Assembly (NCBI GenBank): GCA_001302245.1
Contig: LGYU01000001.1
Coordinates: 1 to 64,000 of the forward strand
DNA length: 64,000 nucleotides
Direction of reading: 5' to 3'
Source: Chitinophagaceae bacterium PMP191F
GTDB taxonomy: Bacteria; Bacteroidota; Bacteroidia; Chitinophagales; Chitinophagaceae
The position numbers and the translations under genes were made by a program. This document shows positions 9,492 through 20,000 of the stretch, piece after piece; positions within the stretch are counted from its first letter, which is position 1, and each line of letters begins with the position of its first letter. Below the pieces are notes generated by a model that searched no databases, was not told the origin of the DNA, and saw only the letters and a list, made by a program, of their open reading frames with translations.

Positions 9492-10433
9492 TTATACCGC
9501 TGAGGCGCTGGATGAATACAGGTTCCAGGTGGCACCTTTCAGAAAATATCTCAGGTGTGTAAACTGTTTGTTTACCAGGTAACTGAAAATACTTTTGGGC
9601 ATTGTGAAAAATACAAAGAACACAGTGAACACGCCTTTCTGTAAAAGGCCTGCATTGCGGCGTATATACAATATCCTGTTACGGGTATGATAGTATACCT
9701 TCATGGGATTGGCCTTTCCTACGCTCATGGATTCCTTGTGATAGATTACGGCAGAAGGCGTGTACCATATTTTATAGCCTGCTTTCTGTATCCTGGCAGA
9801 CCAGTCCCATTCTTCGTAATACAAAAAGAACTTTTCCGGGAAACGACCTGTTTTTTCAATCACTTCGCGTTTGATCATCATGGCACAACCATGCGCACCA
9901 TAGGTAACGCCCGGGGTATCATATTGTCCTTTGTCCTCTTCGCCTATACCTACGGTAAAGGTGCGGCCTGTAAAATTGTTCATGGGTCTGAAACCGGCAT
10001 ATTGAATGGTGTCCGGCTTGTCGAAGAACATGATCTTAGGACAGGTAACACCAATGGAAGGATCGGTGTAAAAAGGTTGCAGCAATTCGTTCAGCAGGTT
10101 GGGTGTTACTTCAGTATCGTTGTTCACTACAAAAATAAAGTTGCCCTTGGCCTGGTCCATACCCCAGTTATTGCCCCCGGCAAATCCCAGATTATTCTTG
10201 CTGAGTAATAGTCTTGTATTGCGGTAATTGCCGGCCAGTATTTTGGCAGAAGGATCTTCGGCAGAGGCCATATCGCACACCAGTATTTCATAATTGGTGT
10301 ATTGCAGCTTTTCTGTAGAGGCCAGGAAAGCGCAGGTTACGTCGGCCTGGTTGTAATTCAGTGTAATGATGGATATGAAAGGTTGATGCTCCTGTTGCAT
10401 ACCATGCTTTCTTTTTGTGTAATAAAAATACAA
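9492..10433 (-). CDS. Family 2 glycosyltransferase, rhamnosyltransferase-like
   Basis: A 313-residue GT-A enzyme resembling WbbL/rhamnosyltransferase-type family 2 proteins. Visible motifs are ISIITLNYNQ at the nucleotide-binding start, NNLGFAGGNN, the NND motif (VVNNDTE) for metal/nucleotide contact, and YYEEWDWSARIQKAGY near the acceptor site. A hydrophobic patch near the C-terminus could associate with membrane. A second Met at codon 12 (10400) precedes the conserved domain more closely and is an equally plausible start. It sits in the receiver/PGPT/GT operon and probably adds one sugar to the undecaprenyl-linked EPS unit. Confidence 0.85.
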   Translation of the reverse strand: MYFYYTKRKHGMQQEHQPFISIITLNYNQADVTCAFLASTEKLQYTNYEILVCDMASAEDPSAKILAGNYRNTRLLLSKNNLGFAGGNNWGMDQAKGNFIFVVNNDTEVTPNLLNELLQPFYTDPSIGVTCPKIMFFDKPDTIQYAGFRPMNNFTGRTFTVGIGEEDKGQYDTPGVTYGAHGCAMMIKREVIEKTGRFPEKFFLYYEEWDWSARIQKAGYKIWYTPSAVIYHKESMSVGKANPMKVYYHTRNRILYIRRNAGLLQKGVFTVFFVFFTMPKSIFSYLVNKQFTHLRYFLKGATWNLYSSSASAV

Positions 10434-10486
10434 TCTCCACGTGGGAGATTGTGATTTATTTAGTCGGTAAATATGTAATGATAATA

Positions 10487-11659
10487 TCAGGCATTGCTTT
10501 TCTGCAAAAGGGCAGAAGGTGTGTTAGCCATGATCCAGAGGTCATACAGGAAGCTGTATTTGTCTGCGTAGTCAATATCCAATGTAATTCTTTCTTCCAC
10601 AGACATTTCATCCTTGCCTCTTTTTTTGATCTGCCAGAGACCGGTCATACCTGCGGGCGCCATGAAACGTTTGGCCCATTCATCAGTAGTTAAGGTAGCA
10701 GCTTCATACAGCGGTAAGGGCCTGTTACCTACCAGTGACATATCGCCTTTCAGAACATTCAGCAATTGTGGCAGTTCGTCAAGGCTGGTGTTGCGTAAGA
10801 AATTGCCTATTTTGGTGATACGTGGGTCGTTATTGATCTTAAAGAAAACAGGTCCCTGCGTCTGGTTGGTATTGTATTGGTTCAGATGTGAAAAATCTTT
10901 CACTTTAGTATCGGCATCCGCCTGCATGGTTCTGAACTTGTAAAAATCGAATATTTTATACCCGCGGCCGGCACGTTTAGAGATGTAAAATACTGGGCCC
11001 CGTGATTCCAGTTTAATAGCAAGTGCAACAAACAGCATTACAGGGCTGGCAGCCAGTAGTATCAGCGAAGATACTGTAATGTCGAAGGCGCGTTTGAAAA
11101 TAACACCGGATACCTTACGGGCGTTCGCATTGTTAGAAATGGTGGTGTTGCTGAATTCATTCACCTGGCGCTCTTTCACTTTTTTCAGGAAGCTCACTTT
11201 TCGGTGAATGGTGGTTTTATTATAATCTTTCAGAAAAATGATCTCGTCAATGAACGTGAAGTTTCTGAAACGTTCAATATCGGCAGGATGAGCGCCGGAT
11301 GCTTCGGCTACAAAAGGAATAGCAGCCAGTATTTTATTGGAAGCAAGAAAACGGTTCAGTTCCTGCAGGCCTTCAGTATCTACAGATATATCGGCAATGA
11401 TAACATCGGGAACAGCAACCTGTCTGTCTTTGCTACCCATAAGGCGGGTCAGCATTGCTTTGGCATTGCTGATATTTTCGGCAGCATATCCGCTTTCAAA
11501 TGAGCGGATCAGTATATCAATGTTTTCGGACTTTTTACCAATGTAAAAGAACTCCAGCTTTTTTACAGTCGCAGCTTCCGTACCGGAAGTATTGATGGTA
11601 AAGTGTCTGTAAGTCCTCCTGGTAGCTTTCTCTTCGTTAAGTAAATATTTAAGTTCCAT
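10487..11659 (-). CDS. Polyprenyl glycosylphosphotransferase with N-terminal pseudo-receiver
   Basis: A 390-residue initiating sugar-phosphate transferase of the WcaJ/WbaP/PssY type. The C-terminal half (about 188-385) has the membrane-inserted hairpin, KRAGRGYKIFDFYKFRTM (228-245) and DPRITKIGNFLRNTSLDELPQ through LVGNRP (about 278-314). These are the hallmark catalytic region that moves sugar-1-phosphate onto undecaprenyl phosphate. The N-terminal 30-160 differs from the usual CoA-binding-like or multi-TM region. It has receiver-like alternation with Asp90 (VIIAD) and Lys144 (IIFLKD) at the phospho-Asp and Lys positions, but no acidic pair after strand 1. That reading is by eye. The stand-alone receiver at 11697 lies 37 bases upstream, suggesting phospho-signal control of EPS initiation. 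Confidence 0.88.
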   Translation of the reverse strand: MELKYLLNEEKATRRTYRHFTINTSGTEAATVKKLEFFYIGKKSENIDILIRSFESGYAAENISNAKAMLTRLMGSKDRQVAVPDVIIADISVDTEGLQELNRFLASNKILAAIPFVAEASGAHPADIERFRNFTFIDEIIFLKDYNKTTIHRKVSFLKKVKERQVNEFSNTTISNNANARKVSGVIFKRAFDITVSSLILLAASPVMLFVALAIKLESRGPVFYISKRAGRGYKIFDFYKFRTMQADADTKVKDFSHLNQYNTNQTQGPVFFKINNDPRITKIGNFLRNTSLDELPQLLNVLKGDMSLVGNRPLPLYEAATLTTDEWAKRFMAPAGMTGLWQIKKRGKDEMSVEERITLDIDYADKYSFLYDLWIMANTPSALLQKSNA

Positions 11660-11696
11660 AAAGTAAGGTTAAGAGGTCACACGCTTTGGTGTATAT

Positions 11697-12107
11697 TTAG
11701 TTTTGTTCGGTAAGAGCTGTATTAGCTGTTTTAACTTTTGCATTGTTTACAATGCGGTTTACAGCCTCAGCAAGCAATACAGGATTAAAAGGCTTCAGAA
11801 AATATTCTGTGACGCCATACTCAAGACATTTGGCCTGAGTAATATTTTGATCAAGTGATGACAGTACAATAAGGGGTATATCTCTGTACAGACCGCTGGA
11901 CGAGAATTGCTCTATCAATTCCCATTCCTGCATGTCGGGAAGTTGTGCATCCACAATAATTAAGTCGGGAAGATTTCTTTTCGATAACCAATACATGGCC
12001 GAACAGCCATCCGGCGAAGTGATGATCTCATAATCTTTCCCCAATACAGTCTGTAGCAAAAAACGCATTGCTTTACTGTCATCAATTGCGAGTATCTTCT
12101 TTTTCAT
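11697..12107 (-). CDS. Stand-alone response regulator receiver (CheY-like)
   Basis: A 136-residue single REC domain with no output domain. The acidic pocket Asp9-Asp10, phosphoacceptor Asp53 (IVDAQLPD), Ser83 (IVLSS) and Lys105 (FLKPF) are all present, so it should be phosphorylatable. It is the first gene of the run 11697, 10487, 9492, 8238 and precedes the pseudo-receiver-fused initiating transferase. A role in regulating EPS synthesis is inferred from this position. No histidine kinase is encoded in the window, so the phosphodonor lies elsewhere. Confidence 0.88.
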   Translation of the reverse strand: MKKKILAIDDSKAMRFLLQTVLGKDYEIITSPDGCSAMYWLSKRNLPDLIIVDAQLPDMQEWELIEQFSSSGLYRDIPLIVLSSLDQNITQAKCLEYGVTEYFLKPFNPVLLAEAVNRIVNNAKVKTANTALTEQN

Positions 12108-12515
12108 GGGCAGAAATAAATTAGTCTAAAATGAAATCGCAATTTTTCAACAGGCTTGCATCTGGACATGGTAGTTACATGAGGTATTGGGAAATACAGA
12201 TTATTAATAAGGCCAGGTGGCCGGAATAAATGACTCAGCTTTAACAGGATGAATGCGTGGATTTGTCTGAACTCAAATCAGACTTTAGTTGGCAATTTCT
12301 AAGGATTTGTGGTAGTTGAGTATAAGCTATCTTGTGAAACTGGCACAGTACCAGTGCTTGCAAAGGATCTTGAATTTGGCTAATAGGTAGGGTAGGAAAC
12401 CGGATGTAAAAATAGCAACAAAAATCAATAAACCAAATATTGGGCTTTATTATATTTTTATTATATGCAAATATGAGTATAACTACTGGTAATAAAAATA
12501 CCCTTTATGTGGTAT
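12108..12515. other. Gene-free region upstream of the receiver operon
   Basis: About 400 bases with no convincing ORF on either strand. It separates two same-strand units and should hold the receiver-operon promoter. A small nested inverted repeat (ACTGG...CCAGT) lies near 12339-12355. No strong hairpin plus T run is visible after the 12516 gene. Confidence 0.5.
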
Positions 12516-13724
12516 TTATGTTAGCTTTTGGCGAGATGCTTTTTCCCACAACACTGTTTGCTTGTTGCGCAGGAATCGGCTGAAACCCGCGAAAACAGAG
12601 AGGTTCATGAATAAAAAGTAAAAAGGAACGTATACTGCTTTGACGCGTACATTCCTGTTAGCAAAGATCCAGCCTGTAATGCCAGCCACATAAAAAAAAC
12701 ATTGTAAAACAAATGTTATCTGGTAAAAAATACCAACTTCCAGCAATACCAGTGCAATGTTACTTAGCAGTAATGTAATAAGGGCTACAGGGCAGATTGT
12801 CCAGCGCAGAATACGGTGTGAAATAAACTGGAATGAAACCACCGGGTACTTAAATATATTGAACAACTCTTTCAGCAGTACCATAGCCTGGAAAGCACCG
12901 GCACTGATACGCACTTTGCGTTTCATTTCCTCGCGTATAGAGGCGGATGATGATTCTGCCGCATAAGCCTGTGGTTCATACCGCACTACGTAGCCATTTA
13001 TACACAGTTTGAGCGATTGTACAAAATCTTCAATAATAGTGCCTTCAGGTACTTTAGCCATCAGGTCTTTCCGTACTGAAAACAGTTCACCGGCAGCGCC
13101 CACCGTGGTATACAGATCAGAGTCCAGTTTTTTCAGAAACGACTCGTAACGCCAGTAAAGGCCTTCGCCGGCAGCAGCAGCAGCGTCAGCACCCTGTTGC
13201 AATATTCTTTTTTCACCCGCTACACCACCCACTTTGGGGTTTTTGTAGTGTTTTACAATTTCCCGTACACAGGCTGTATTTAATAAAGTATTGGCATCGC
13301 AGAAAATAACCAGTGGCGATTGTACATACTGAATAGCCCGGTTCATGGCTGCTACTTTACCTTTTCTTTCGGGCTGATGCAGTAACCGGATCTGTGGATA
13401 ACGTTCTATGATAGCAGGTGTATTATCAGATGATCCATCTGTAATGAAAATCAGTTCCAGCTTGTCTTTGGGATAATCCAGCGCCAGCGTGTTCTCTATT
13501 TTTGTAATGATGAAGTCCTCTTCATTATATGCTGCCACTACCAATGCTACGGCCGGAGCATCTTCATAGGTGTTCAAAGTGTCTGCAGGCGTGGGTTTCA
13601 GGCGTTTTTTGATGGCAACCAGCAGCCATACCAGGATGCCATAACCTACATAACTGTAAAATATAATAGCCAGGCTTAACCAGAAAATAACAAGTGCTAC
13701 AGATGATAACTGAATTATAAGCAT
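12516..13724 (-). CDS. Membrane family 2 glycosyltransferase
   Basis: A 402-residue enzyme with an N-terminal membrane segment (about 8-38), a GT-A domain and three to four C-terminal membrane segments (from about 285). Motifs are ALVVAAYNEE, FITDGSSDNT, IFCDANT (DxD-like) and IIEDF (likely base). The expected QxxRW position reads KRKVRISAG, so it may be non-processive. It is separated from the receiver operon by about 400 bases and diverges from the 14097 gene across a 372-base regulatory region. It is probably another EPS glycosyltransferase; the sugar is unknown. Confidence 0.85.
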   Translation of the reverse strand: MLIIQLSSVALVIFWLSLAIIFYSYVGYGILVWLLVAIKKRLKPTPADTLNTYEDAPAVALVVAAYNEEDFIITKIENTLALDYPKDKLELIFITDGSSDNTPAIIERYPQIRLLHQPERKGKVAAMNRAIQYVQSPLVIFCDANTLLNTACVREIVKHYKNPKVGGVAGEKRILQQGADAAAAAGEGLYWRYESFLKKLDSDLYTTVGAAGELFSVRKDLMAKVPEGTIIEDFVQSLKLCINGYVVRYEPQAYAAESSSASIREEMKRKVRISAGAFQAMVLLKELFNIFKYPVVSFQFISHRILRWTICPVALITLLLSNIALVLLEVGIFYQITFVLQCFFYVAGITGWIFANRNVRVKAVYVPFYFLFMNLSVFAGFSRFLRNKQTVLWEKASRQKLT

Positions 13725-13857
13725 AAGATTGGTCTAAAACGAATTGTTACAATGGCTTACAGATCGTGCGTAAAGAAAGGGAACTATGTACTAATATTAT
13801 ATAGGCGCATAAAAATACCCACAATAGGTTATTGTACGTAATATAAGGTTCAAATAA

Positions 13858-13888
13858 TTTCGCTTTTTAGAAATTATTATTACTTTTG
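13858..13888 (+). promoter_or_regulatory. Bacteroidota-type promoter for the giant esterase gene
   Basis: TACTTTTG at 13881-13888 matches the TAnnTTTG -7 consensus. TTTC at 13858-13861, 19 bases upstream, is one base off the -33 TTTG. Initiation near 13895 would give a leader of about 200 bases before ATG 14097. Confidence 0.5.
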
Positions 13889-13904
13889 GGCCACTGCTTT
13901 AGCC

Positions 13905-13960
13905 TTACCTCCAACTATCCCTTCAGAATTACCTTATTGCTTTACCTCTAATTATTCTTC
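13905..13960 (+). repeat. Imperfect direct repeat in pyrimidine-rich leader
   Basis: TTACCTCCAACTATCCCTTC (13905-13924) and TTACCTCTAATTATTCTTC (13942-13960) are near-copies 37 bases apart in the predicted 5' leader of the 14097 gene. The surrounding leader is strongly C/T-rich. It could be a binding site for an RNA- or DNA-binding regulator, or chance. Confidence 0.45.
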
Positions 13961-14096
13961 GAGAAAACCATCCAGAGCGTCGTCTCCAATATGCCTCTCT
14001 ATTACTCTTATTGCCTTTTTGGATAAAGATATCCTTGCTTAAAACCAATCTGGATTTTAAACAGTTTGATTTTAACGTTTTTAATCATAGCTTATT

Positions 14097-17000
14097 ATGA
14101 AGCGATTATTACTTCTTACCACAATTGGAATGCTGTTTTGTGTCATGTTTTCACAAGCACAGAACGTTTTTGATCCCAGCGATGCATTGGTACGCTATAA
14201 TTCCAGTGCTACATTGGGTACTACCGGTAAACCAAACCCTGCAGCATCCGGTTTGCAGAAATGGGTTGCCACTTCTGTAAATGGCATCAGTACGGGAAGC
14301 AACTCGTACGATGTAAGTTCTTTTAAAGCTTATTTCATGAACGGAGGTGCTGAACAGATACCTTTCCGTCTGAAATATCCCAAAAGCTTTTCCAACCCCG
14401 ATAGCGCAGGAAAAAAGTATCCGATTATGCTGTTTTTCCATGGTGCAGGTGAAGGTGGGTGTCCTTCCAATAATGGTGTATATAATAACGAGCTTCAATT
14501 GCTGCATGGCGGTAAAGTATTCCGCGATTGGGTAGATGGCGGCCAATTCGATGGCTTCCTGCTCTATCCGCAGAGTATTATGACCAATACCTGCTCCAGC
14601 CAGTGGGGTCTGCCTCCGTATTCTCAGAAAATTCCCATCGTTATACAGGTTATTGACTCATTGGTAAAATATGCCCGTGTGGATGTTGACCGCGTATTTG
14701 TAGATGGTTTATCTGATGGTGGCGGTGCTGCGTGGAACATGACCTATGTATACCCGCAAAGAGTAGCGAAAGCTGCTCCTTCTTCAGCAGCCCTGGCTTA
14801 CAATTCTAACTTCAGCACTATTGTGCATATTCCTATATGGTTTGCAAGCGGTGGTATGGATACCAATCCTACTCCCGGTTCTGCCAACACCTGCTACACC
14901 AGCCTGCTGAACCTGGGTGCAGATATCAAATACACACTGTATCCTACGCTTGGTCACAGTGTATGGTATAACCACTGGGCTGAGCCTGGTTTTGTCGATT
15001 ACATGAATGATGTACACAAAGCTAACCCGCTGGTATTTTTTCAGCGTTTTCAGTATTGTCCTGAAACTACCATCAGTGCCAAACTGGGTTTAACACCTGG
15101 TTTCTATGCTTATGAATGGCAGAAAGACAGTGTAACCATTGCTACCAGCACAGGTGGTACAAATACGGTTGTTATTTCAACTAACATTACTGCCTTTACC
15201 GGTAATGAAATTACAGTAAATGCTTACGGCAGCTACCGTGCTCGTTTTAAAAGAACGGCTACTTCCAACTGGTCCGATTGGTCGCGCAAACCAGCTGTCA
15301 TCTCTCAGAAGTCTGTGACACAGACACCTCCTATCCAGGTAAATGGTCTTGGAAGTAATGTGTTACCTGCTCCTGATGGCAATACTACTGTTTCACTCAA
15401 GCTGCCTGCCGGCTACAGCAGCTATAAATGGTACAAAAGTGGAACATTGATATCCGGAGCTTCAGACAGTACCTATACGGCTGGTATTGGCAGTTACACA
15501 GCACAAGTGGTGGAAACCAATGGTTGTGGTACGCTGTTTTCCCCCGTATTTAAAGTGGTGGATGCGTCTGGTACTCCCAAGCCTGAGCCTGCAAAAAATC
15601 TGACAGCAACAGCTGCATCTATTACCAGCATACAGTTGGACTGGAGCAGAAATCCAAATGCCAGCGAGCAGGAAACCGGTTATGAAATCTACAGATCAAC
15701 CGTTACAGGCGGGCCATATACGCTCATCTATATCACCGCTCCTGGTGTAATCACTTATCTTGATCAGAACCTGCCATCCAACACTACTTATTATTATGTT
15801 ATAAGAGCTGTAGGAAATTCAGGAGCTGCTTCCAATAGCAACCAGGCATCTGCAAAAACAGACATAGATAACCAGCCACCCTCTGCACCAGCTAACTTTG
15901 TGCTGAAAGGCATGTCTACCTCTTATGCGTACCTGCAATGGAATGCATCTGCCGATAATGTAGGTGTCATCAGGTATAATATTTATCTCAATGGTGTAAA
16001 AACATATACTACCAGTGATACTACTTTTGCTGCCGCTAACCTGGACAGCAATAAGGTCTATACCTTCTATGTAAAAGCAGAAGATGCTGCAGGTAATCTT
16101 TCTAACCCCAGTAATCAGGTTACAGCATCTACCAACTTTACTGCTAATGGTATTAACTATAAATATTACCAGGGTACATGGAGCACATTGCCCGATTTCA
16201 ATGCCCAGCAGATCATAAAATCAGGGTATAGTTCCAATATTGATCTGTTTGGCACAAAACTTCAGACCAATTACTATGGTATATTGTACGAAGGCTATAT
16301 TAAAATACCAACAACTGCTAACTATACATTTGAGATCTGTTCTGATGATGGCAGTAAGTTATATGTTGGCCAACCCTATAACTTTAACGCAACTCCGCTG
16401 ATAAACAATGATGGTGCACATGGTAACACCTGTGTATCTGGTACCATGTATCTGCAGGCAGGTTATTATCCCATCGCTATTCCATTCTTCCAGATTACCG
16501 GTGGCGATACCCTTATTTTCAACTGGCAGAATGATGCCGGTCTGTCAAAAGCAAAAGTGCCTAATGCCAACCTGTTCAGAACCTACAATGCCGGTGGATC
16601 TGCACCTGCAGCACCTTCTAACCTGGTGGCTACAGCTGTGTCATACAACAAGATCAACCTTACATGGGTAAGCAACAGTACTAACCAGAGCGGTTTTGAA
16701 CTGATCCGTTCTACCAGTGCTACCGGCACATTTGTACCTGTTGCAACTGTTACAGGTACTTCGTACAGCGATTCCGGGCTTACTGCCAATACTGCCTACT
16801 ATTATAAGGTACGGGCAGTAGGTGCTGCAGGTGAATCAAACTATGCTTACAGCTATAGCGAAGTAAACTGGAAAGCAAACAATAATGGTAATGATACTCT
16901 GGGCAGTGCTACCCGCACGTTGTCACTGACTAATGCAACTTATTCTACCGCACAGGTAAAAGAAGGTTCGCACTCCATACTGTTTAATGGTACCAATGCT

Positions 17001-20000
17001 TATGCCAACGTTAACAACAGTAATACCGGAGCTTTCCCCAGTGATGGTTATTACAACCAGCGTACAGTAGCATTGTGGATCAGGCAATCGGCCACTACCA
17101 ACAAAAAAGTAGTATTTGATTTTGGTAACAGTACAAATGGATTGGGGCTGCGTTTTAATGCCGGCATTCTGCAGGCAGGTGTTGCCAGCAATAATGTAAG
17201 AGCTATGATTTCTTCAGCAACGCTTACTTCTATTTCCGGATGGAACAGCAGCGGATGGAATCATGTGGCTGTAGTATATAACCAGAATTCATTAAAACTG
17301 TTTATCAATGGTGTTGAAGCTGCTGCCAATAATGCACTAAGCTTTAGCAGTATTGGTTTGCCGGTATCAGCCTTTGCAAGACTGGGCTTCTCCAGCGGTA
17401 CCGCTGCAACTGATAACGTATTTAATGATGCATCTTCTTCTTCAAATGATTATTATTCCGGTTACATGGATGATATCTATGTGATCAATGGTGCATTGAA
17501 TGCCGCAGATTTTACTGCTTTGATGAACTCTACATTCAAACAATCGCTGGCTACCACGCAGGCAGCACCTGCAACCCCGGCCAATCCTTCCAGCTTAACG
17601 GCTACTGCATTATCTGTAAGTTCAGTTAAACTTACCTGGACAGACAATGCTACGAATGAAACCAGTTATGAGATCTGGCGTTCTTTTGAAAATAATACCA
17701 CTTATCGCAAAATAGCTGTTGTAGCACCCGGAAGCGGTACTATGTCATACCAGGACGACTCCCTGTTTGCAAACGTGACTTATTATTATAAAGTACGCGC
17801 TACAGGTATTGTTGCTCAGTCTGGCTTTTCAAACGAAGCATCTACTACCACCAAGAATACCAAACCGGTAATTACAGCTATTCCGAATTTTACTATCCGG
17901 TATGGTCTACCGTTTACATTAAATGTGAAAGCTACAGATGCTGACGGTGACCAGCTGACCTTCAGCTTTGGTAACCTGCCTGCATTTGCTACCACACAAA
18001 ATGTAAGCAATGGTAACGCAGCGATTTCGTTTACCACTAACATCCGTTCACAGGGTGTATATAATATGAAGGTATATGTGGCAGACGGATTCGGCGGTAA
18101 GGATACTGCTTCATTCTCAATGTCTGTAGGCAGCAATTATGTACCTGTGCTGGATTCGATTGCAGATACAACCATCTTCCAGGGTGATTCAATATATGTT
18201 CCCCTGAATGCCAATGATGTGGAAGGAAATGGTTCTATGGTATGGACCGGAAAAAATCTGCCTCCATTTGCAACGCTGATCAATAATGGTAATGGTAAAG
18301 CGGCTGTTATTCTGAAACCCGGATATACTGTTTCCGGTACCTATCCTATTACAGTAAATGTGAATGACGGTTTTGGCGCATGGACTGAGCGTACATTTAA
18401 TGCAATAGTTAATTATAAGAATCCCAATGAGTCTATCCAGCTTAATATGATGTATTATACCGGAGGGGTTTCATTGTGGAATGACCTGGACCTGAAGTCA
18501 GGCTCTTCTTTCTCTAACCTGAAAAATACACGTAACGAGGTAACTACCGTGGGCTTTAATATAGTTGGCGGTAATACCACGTGGGCTCCTGCTGATGGCG
18601 GTGTTCAAACCGGTAATAATTCAGGTGTATATCCTGATAATGTTATGAAGGACAGATTGCAATGGGGCTTTTTCAATAACTCAACATACGATAGCTTAAC
18701 AGTGCGTGTGTCTGGTCTGAACCCCAATGGCAGGTATAACTTTACCTTCTTCGGCAGCTATGTTTGTGCTTTCTGCGGAATGACTTCCAACTCCGTAACT
18801 ACCTATAAGATCGGTAACCAGAGTACCGCTGTACATTTTAGCAATAACAGCACTGAAACCGGTACCATTTACCAGGTACAACCAAATATTAACGGTGAGG
18901 TCTTTATTGATATGATCGGTGATGCGGGTAACCAGTCTTCCGGTGGTGTATTGAATGCACTGGTAGTACAGTCTAAATATGATGACGGACTACCTCCTGC
19001 CAAACCACTTAACCTGAATGGTCAGATCATTACCGGCGGTATCAGGTTAAACTGGAAAGACAACTCTCTGTCTGAAGATGCTTACCGTGTATACAGGGCA
19101 ACCAATGTTGCCGGACCATATACCGTGCTGAACCCAACCGCTACCAATGCAGACAGCACCGGTTACAATGACGTGGCAGTAAGTGCCTACACTCAATACT
19201 ATTATTATGTGGCAGGTGTAAACCGCTACGGTACAGGTGCTTCAAGCGATACCATTGCTATCCAGAGCAGCAATAACAAACCTGTTATCAGTAGCCTAAG
19301 TAATGTGTTCATCAAATCAAATGCTACTGCACAGGTGAACTTTACAGCAACAGATGACCCGGGTGATGTGGTAACGGTAACCATTCCAAGTAAGCCTTAC
19401 TTCGTTACTATTGTACCATTGGGTGGCAGTAACTACAGGCTGAATGTAGCACCTGCTACAGGCGATATCGGTACGTACAACCTGGTGGTGTATGCTACAG
19501 ATGATAAAGGAGCATATTCTACTTCTAACGTAACCATTACCATTTCTGATAAGAATACACGTTCATTCTATATTAACATGGCCGTGGATTATAATCATGG
19601 CGCACCTGCTCCATGGAACAATTATTACGGTTATGCTACCGCAGGTGGCTCAGTAAGCAATCTTGTGGATGAGAATAATACTACTTCTGCTATCAAAATG
19701 CAGTTTGTAAATGCATGGAATGGTTATAACGATGTTCTGGGCTTTGTAACCGGCAATAACTCTGGTGTGTTCCCTGATACGGTATTGCGCAGCGGTATAC
19801 TACATGGCGATACAACTACCCGCCAGATCCAGTTCACCGGTCTTGACAATGCCAAAAAATACAACCTGGTATTTGTAGGCAGCAGAAATGAAGGTCTTGA
19901 CGGTTCTACTAAATTTATATGTGGTTCCATCAGTGATACATTGAATGGTAGTTATAACAGCAACCAGACAGCCAACCTGAATGGCCTGACACCGACCGGT

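Noticed and set aside
12131-12229. Plus-strand 32-codon ORF in the region upstream of the receiver operon
   Set aside because: No hydrophobic span, motif or neighbour in the same direction; unlike the 24875 microprotein it has no operon placement.
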